In this document: positions 6,994 through 8,137 of the stretch, piece by piece
Layout: each line of letters opens with the position of its first letter
How positions within the stretch are numbered: the stretch's first letter is position 1
Assembly: GCA_030634505.1 (NCBI GenBank)
Contig: DAOWAQ010000077.1
Coordinates: forward strand, 1 to 8,137
DNA: 8,137 bases
Reading direction: 5' to 3'
Source of the DNA: Calditrichia bacterium
GTDB taxonomy: Bacteria > Calditrichota > Calditrichia > JAJRVZ01
Program-made: the position numbers and the translations under genes
The notes under the pieces: model-generated
Database searches by the model: none
Told to the model about the DNA's origin: nothing
What the model saw: the letters and a program-made list of their open reading frames with translations, nothing else

Positions 6994-8137
6994 ATGAAAG
7001 AATTAATTCCATCATATTTTCATATAAATATTCCATTTTTTATAATTTTAATACTGGCAATAATTGCAGGAGTATATACCTATTTTTATTATCGCAAAAC
7101 TGTACCACCTGTTTCCGAAAAAATTAAAATTTTTCTGGGGATATTAAGAGGCACAGCCACTTTTTTGATTCTTTCCTTACTTTTTTCTCCCCAACTAAAA
7201 CTGGTTTGGCAAAATGAAACTAATCCGGAAATAATAATAGCCATTGATAAATCTGCATCTATGCAAATTACAGACGATAAAGAACAGCGATTTGACATAG
7301 CCAATACTATTTCGGAGTTCATTACCGATAAATTGATAAACACCAATGATATTCATACATACTATTTTGATGTTGATACCATAACAAAAACTGATTCAGT
7401 AATCGCTGGAAAATTAGGTACCAATATTGATTTTGCCCTAAACAATATATCAAAAAAACATAAGGATGTTGAATCAATAATTCTGATTAGTGATGGAATT
7501 ATTACAGAAGGGAGTAATCCTCTTTTTTCGAATAATATTAAAAAGAATACCATCCATACAATTGGTATTGGTGATACAACTGAAACTCCAGACGTTTTAA
7601 TTAAAAATATAAATGCCAACAAAACTGTTTACAAAAACAATCCTACTACTATAAGTGCTGAAATTACAACTAAAAATCTAAAAGATTTTGAAACAACTGC
7701 TAAATTATTATATAACAATAAAATAATTGCAGCTAAAAAGGTAAAGATTAATCAAAGCAATGAAATTTATCAGATAGACTTTGAAATAATTCCCGATAAA
7801 ATAGGTAACATAAAATATGAAGTCCAAATAGCTGGATTTGAATCTGAAAAATTTAAAGAAAATAATACATATCAGTTTCAACTGGAAGTGCTTAAAGATA
7901 AACTAAAAATTGGATTACTAGCTGATAAACCAGGATATGATGTAAAATTTATTAAACAAATACTGAAATCAGAGAAAAGTTTTATACTCTCAAGTTTTAT
8001 AAAGATTAAACCAAATTTTTATGAAGTACCCCTGATTCATAAAATTATTGATAGTTCTGATGTGTTACTGTTGTTTGATTTTCCGGGTAAAAATGCTCCA
8101 TCATCATTGATCAATTATTTAATAAATATGATCGATA
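6994..8137 (+). CDS. Membrane-anchored vWA-domain protein, C-terminus outside window
   Basis: The reading frame is open for 381 codons from the ATG to the window edge. Two membrane segments, about residues 13-33 and 47-65, flank a short basic loop. A von Willebrand factor A domain then begins near residue 78. The metal-ion-dependent adhesion site is complete: DKSAS (D85, S87, S89), T143 in GTNIDFAL and D167 in LISDG. An Ig-like or beta-rich region covers about 200-300. From about 303, LKIGLLADKPGYDVKFIKQIL begins a segment resembling the glutamine-amidotransferase-like fold found after vWA domains in long bacterial membrane proteins. That last assignment is tentative because the domain is cut. 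Full-length relatives probably have 600-750 residues. The start is 11 bp after tsaD with no clear ribosome binding site. The function is unknown; a metal-dependent protein-binding role in the envelope is the usual inference. Confidence 0.85.
   Translation, partial: MKELIPSYFHINIPFFIILILAIIAGVYTYFYYRKTVPPVSEKIKIFLGILRGTATFLILSLLFSPQLKLVWQNETNPEIIIAIDKSASMQITDDKEQRFDIANTISEFITDKLINTNDIHTYYFDVDTITKTDSVIAGKLGTNIDFALNNISKKHKDVESIILISDGIITEGSNPLFSNNIKKNTIHTIGIGDTTETPDVLIKNINANKTVYKNNPTTISAEITTKNLKDFETTAKLLYNNKIIAAKKVKINQSNEIYQIDFEIIPDKIGNIKYEVQIAGFESEKFKENNTYQFQLEVLKDKLKIGLLADKPGYDVKFIKQILKSEKSFILSSFIKIKPNFYEVPLIHKIIDSSDVLLLFDFPGKNAPSSLINYLINMID

Noticed and set aside
7089..7622. Two minus-strand frames of 85 and 86 codons
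   Set aside because: They lie opposite the vWA gene, whose MIDAS residues confirm the plus-strand frame, and show no recognisable motif.

Overview
This 8.1-kb window is AT-rich bacterial chromosome, densely packed and almost entirely housekeeping in character. The sequence alone does not name the species. A TPR lipoprotein, a YbbR-type protein, a long von Willebrand A membrane protein, weak or absent Shine-Dalgarno sequences before several genes, and an intergenic repeat of a type I associate with Bacteroidota and relatives together suggest the FCB superphylum (for example Ignavibacteria, Calditrichota or Bacteroidota). This placement is an inference with modest confidence.

Layout: positions 1-795 (minus strand) hold the first 265 codons of a thioredoxin reductase whose C-terminus lies outside the window. 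A 217-bp divergent intergenic region follows. Positions 1013-3131 (plus strand) carry a tight three-gene group: a member of the adenosine-specific kinase family (DUF355), a HEAT-repeat-like protein of unknown function, and a TPR lipoprotein. Positions 3132-3425 are non-coding. They contain a GC-richer block of about 130 bp bounded by imperfect 10-bp inverted repeats, probably a dispersed non-autonomous repeat, followed by a possible promoter and a small palindrome.

Positions 3426-8137 (plus strand) form a probable operon of five genes with 4-bp and 1-bp overlaps or gaps of 4 and 11 bp: Fpg/MutM DNA glycosylase, a SAM hydrolase of the DUF62 (SAM hydroxide adenosyltransferase) family, a YbbR-domain membrane-anchored protein, TsaD for tRNA t6A synthesis, and a membrane-anchored vWA-domain protein cut by the window edge.

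The genes cover unrelated maintenance tasks: redox control, oxidised-base repair, SAM and adenosine metabolism, tRNA modification and envelope functions. I see no CRISPR array, tRNA or rRNA gene, transposase, toxin-antitoxin pair or defence module. I found no convincing undescribed system. The points most worth a second look are the inverted-repeat-bounded element, the uncharacterised HEAT protein beside a DUF355 protein, and the tight linkage of Fpg with a SAM hydrolase.
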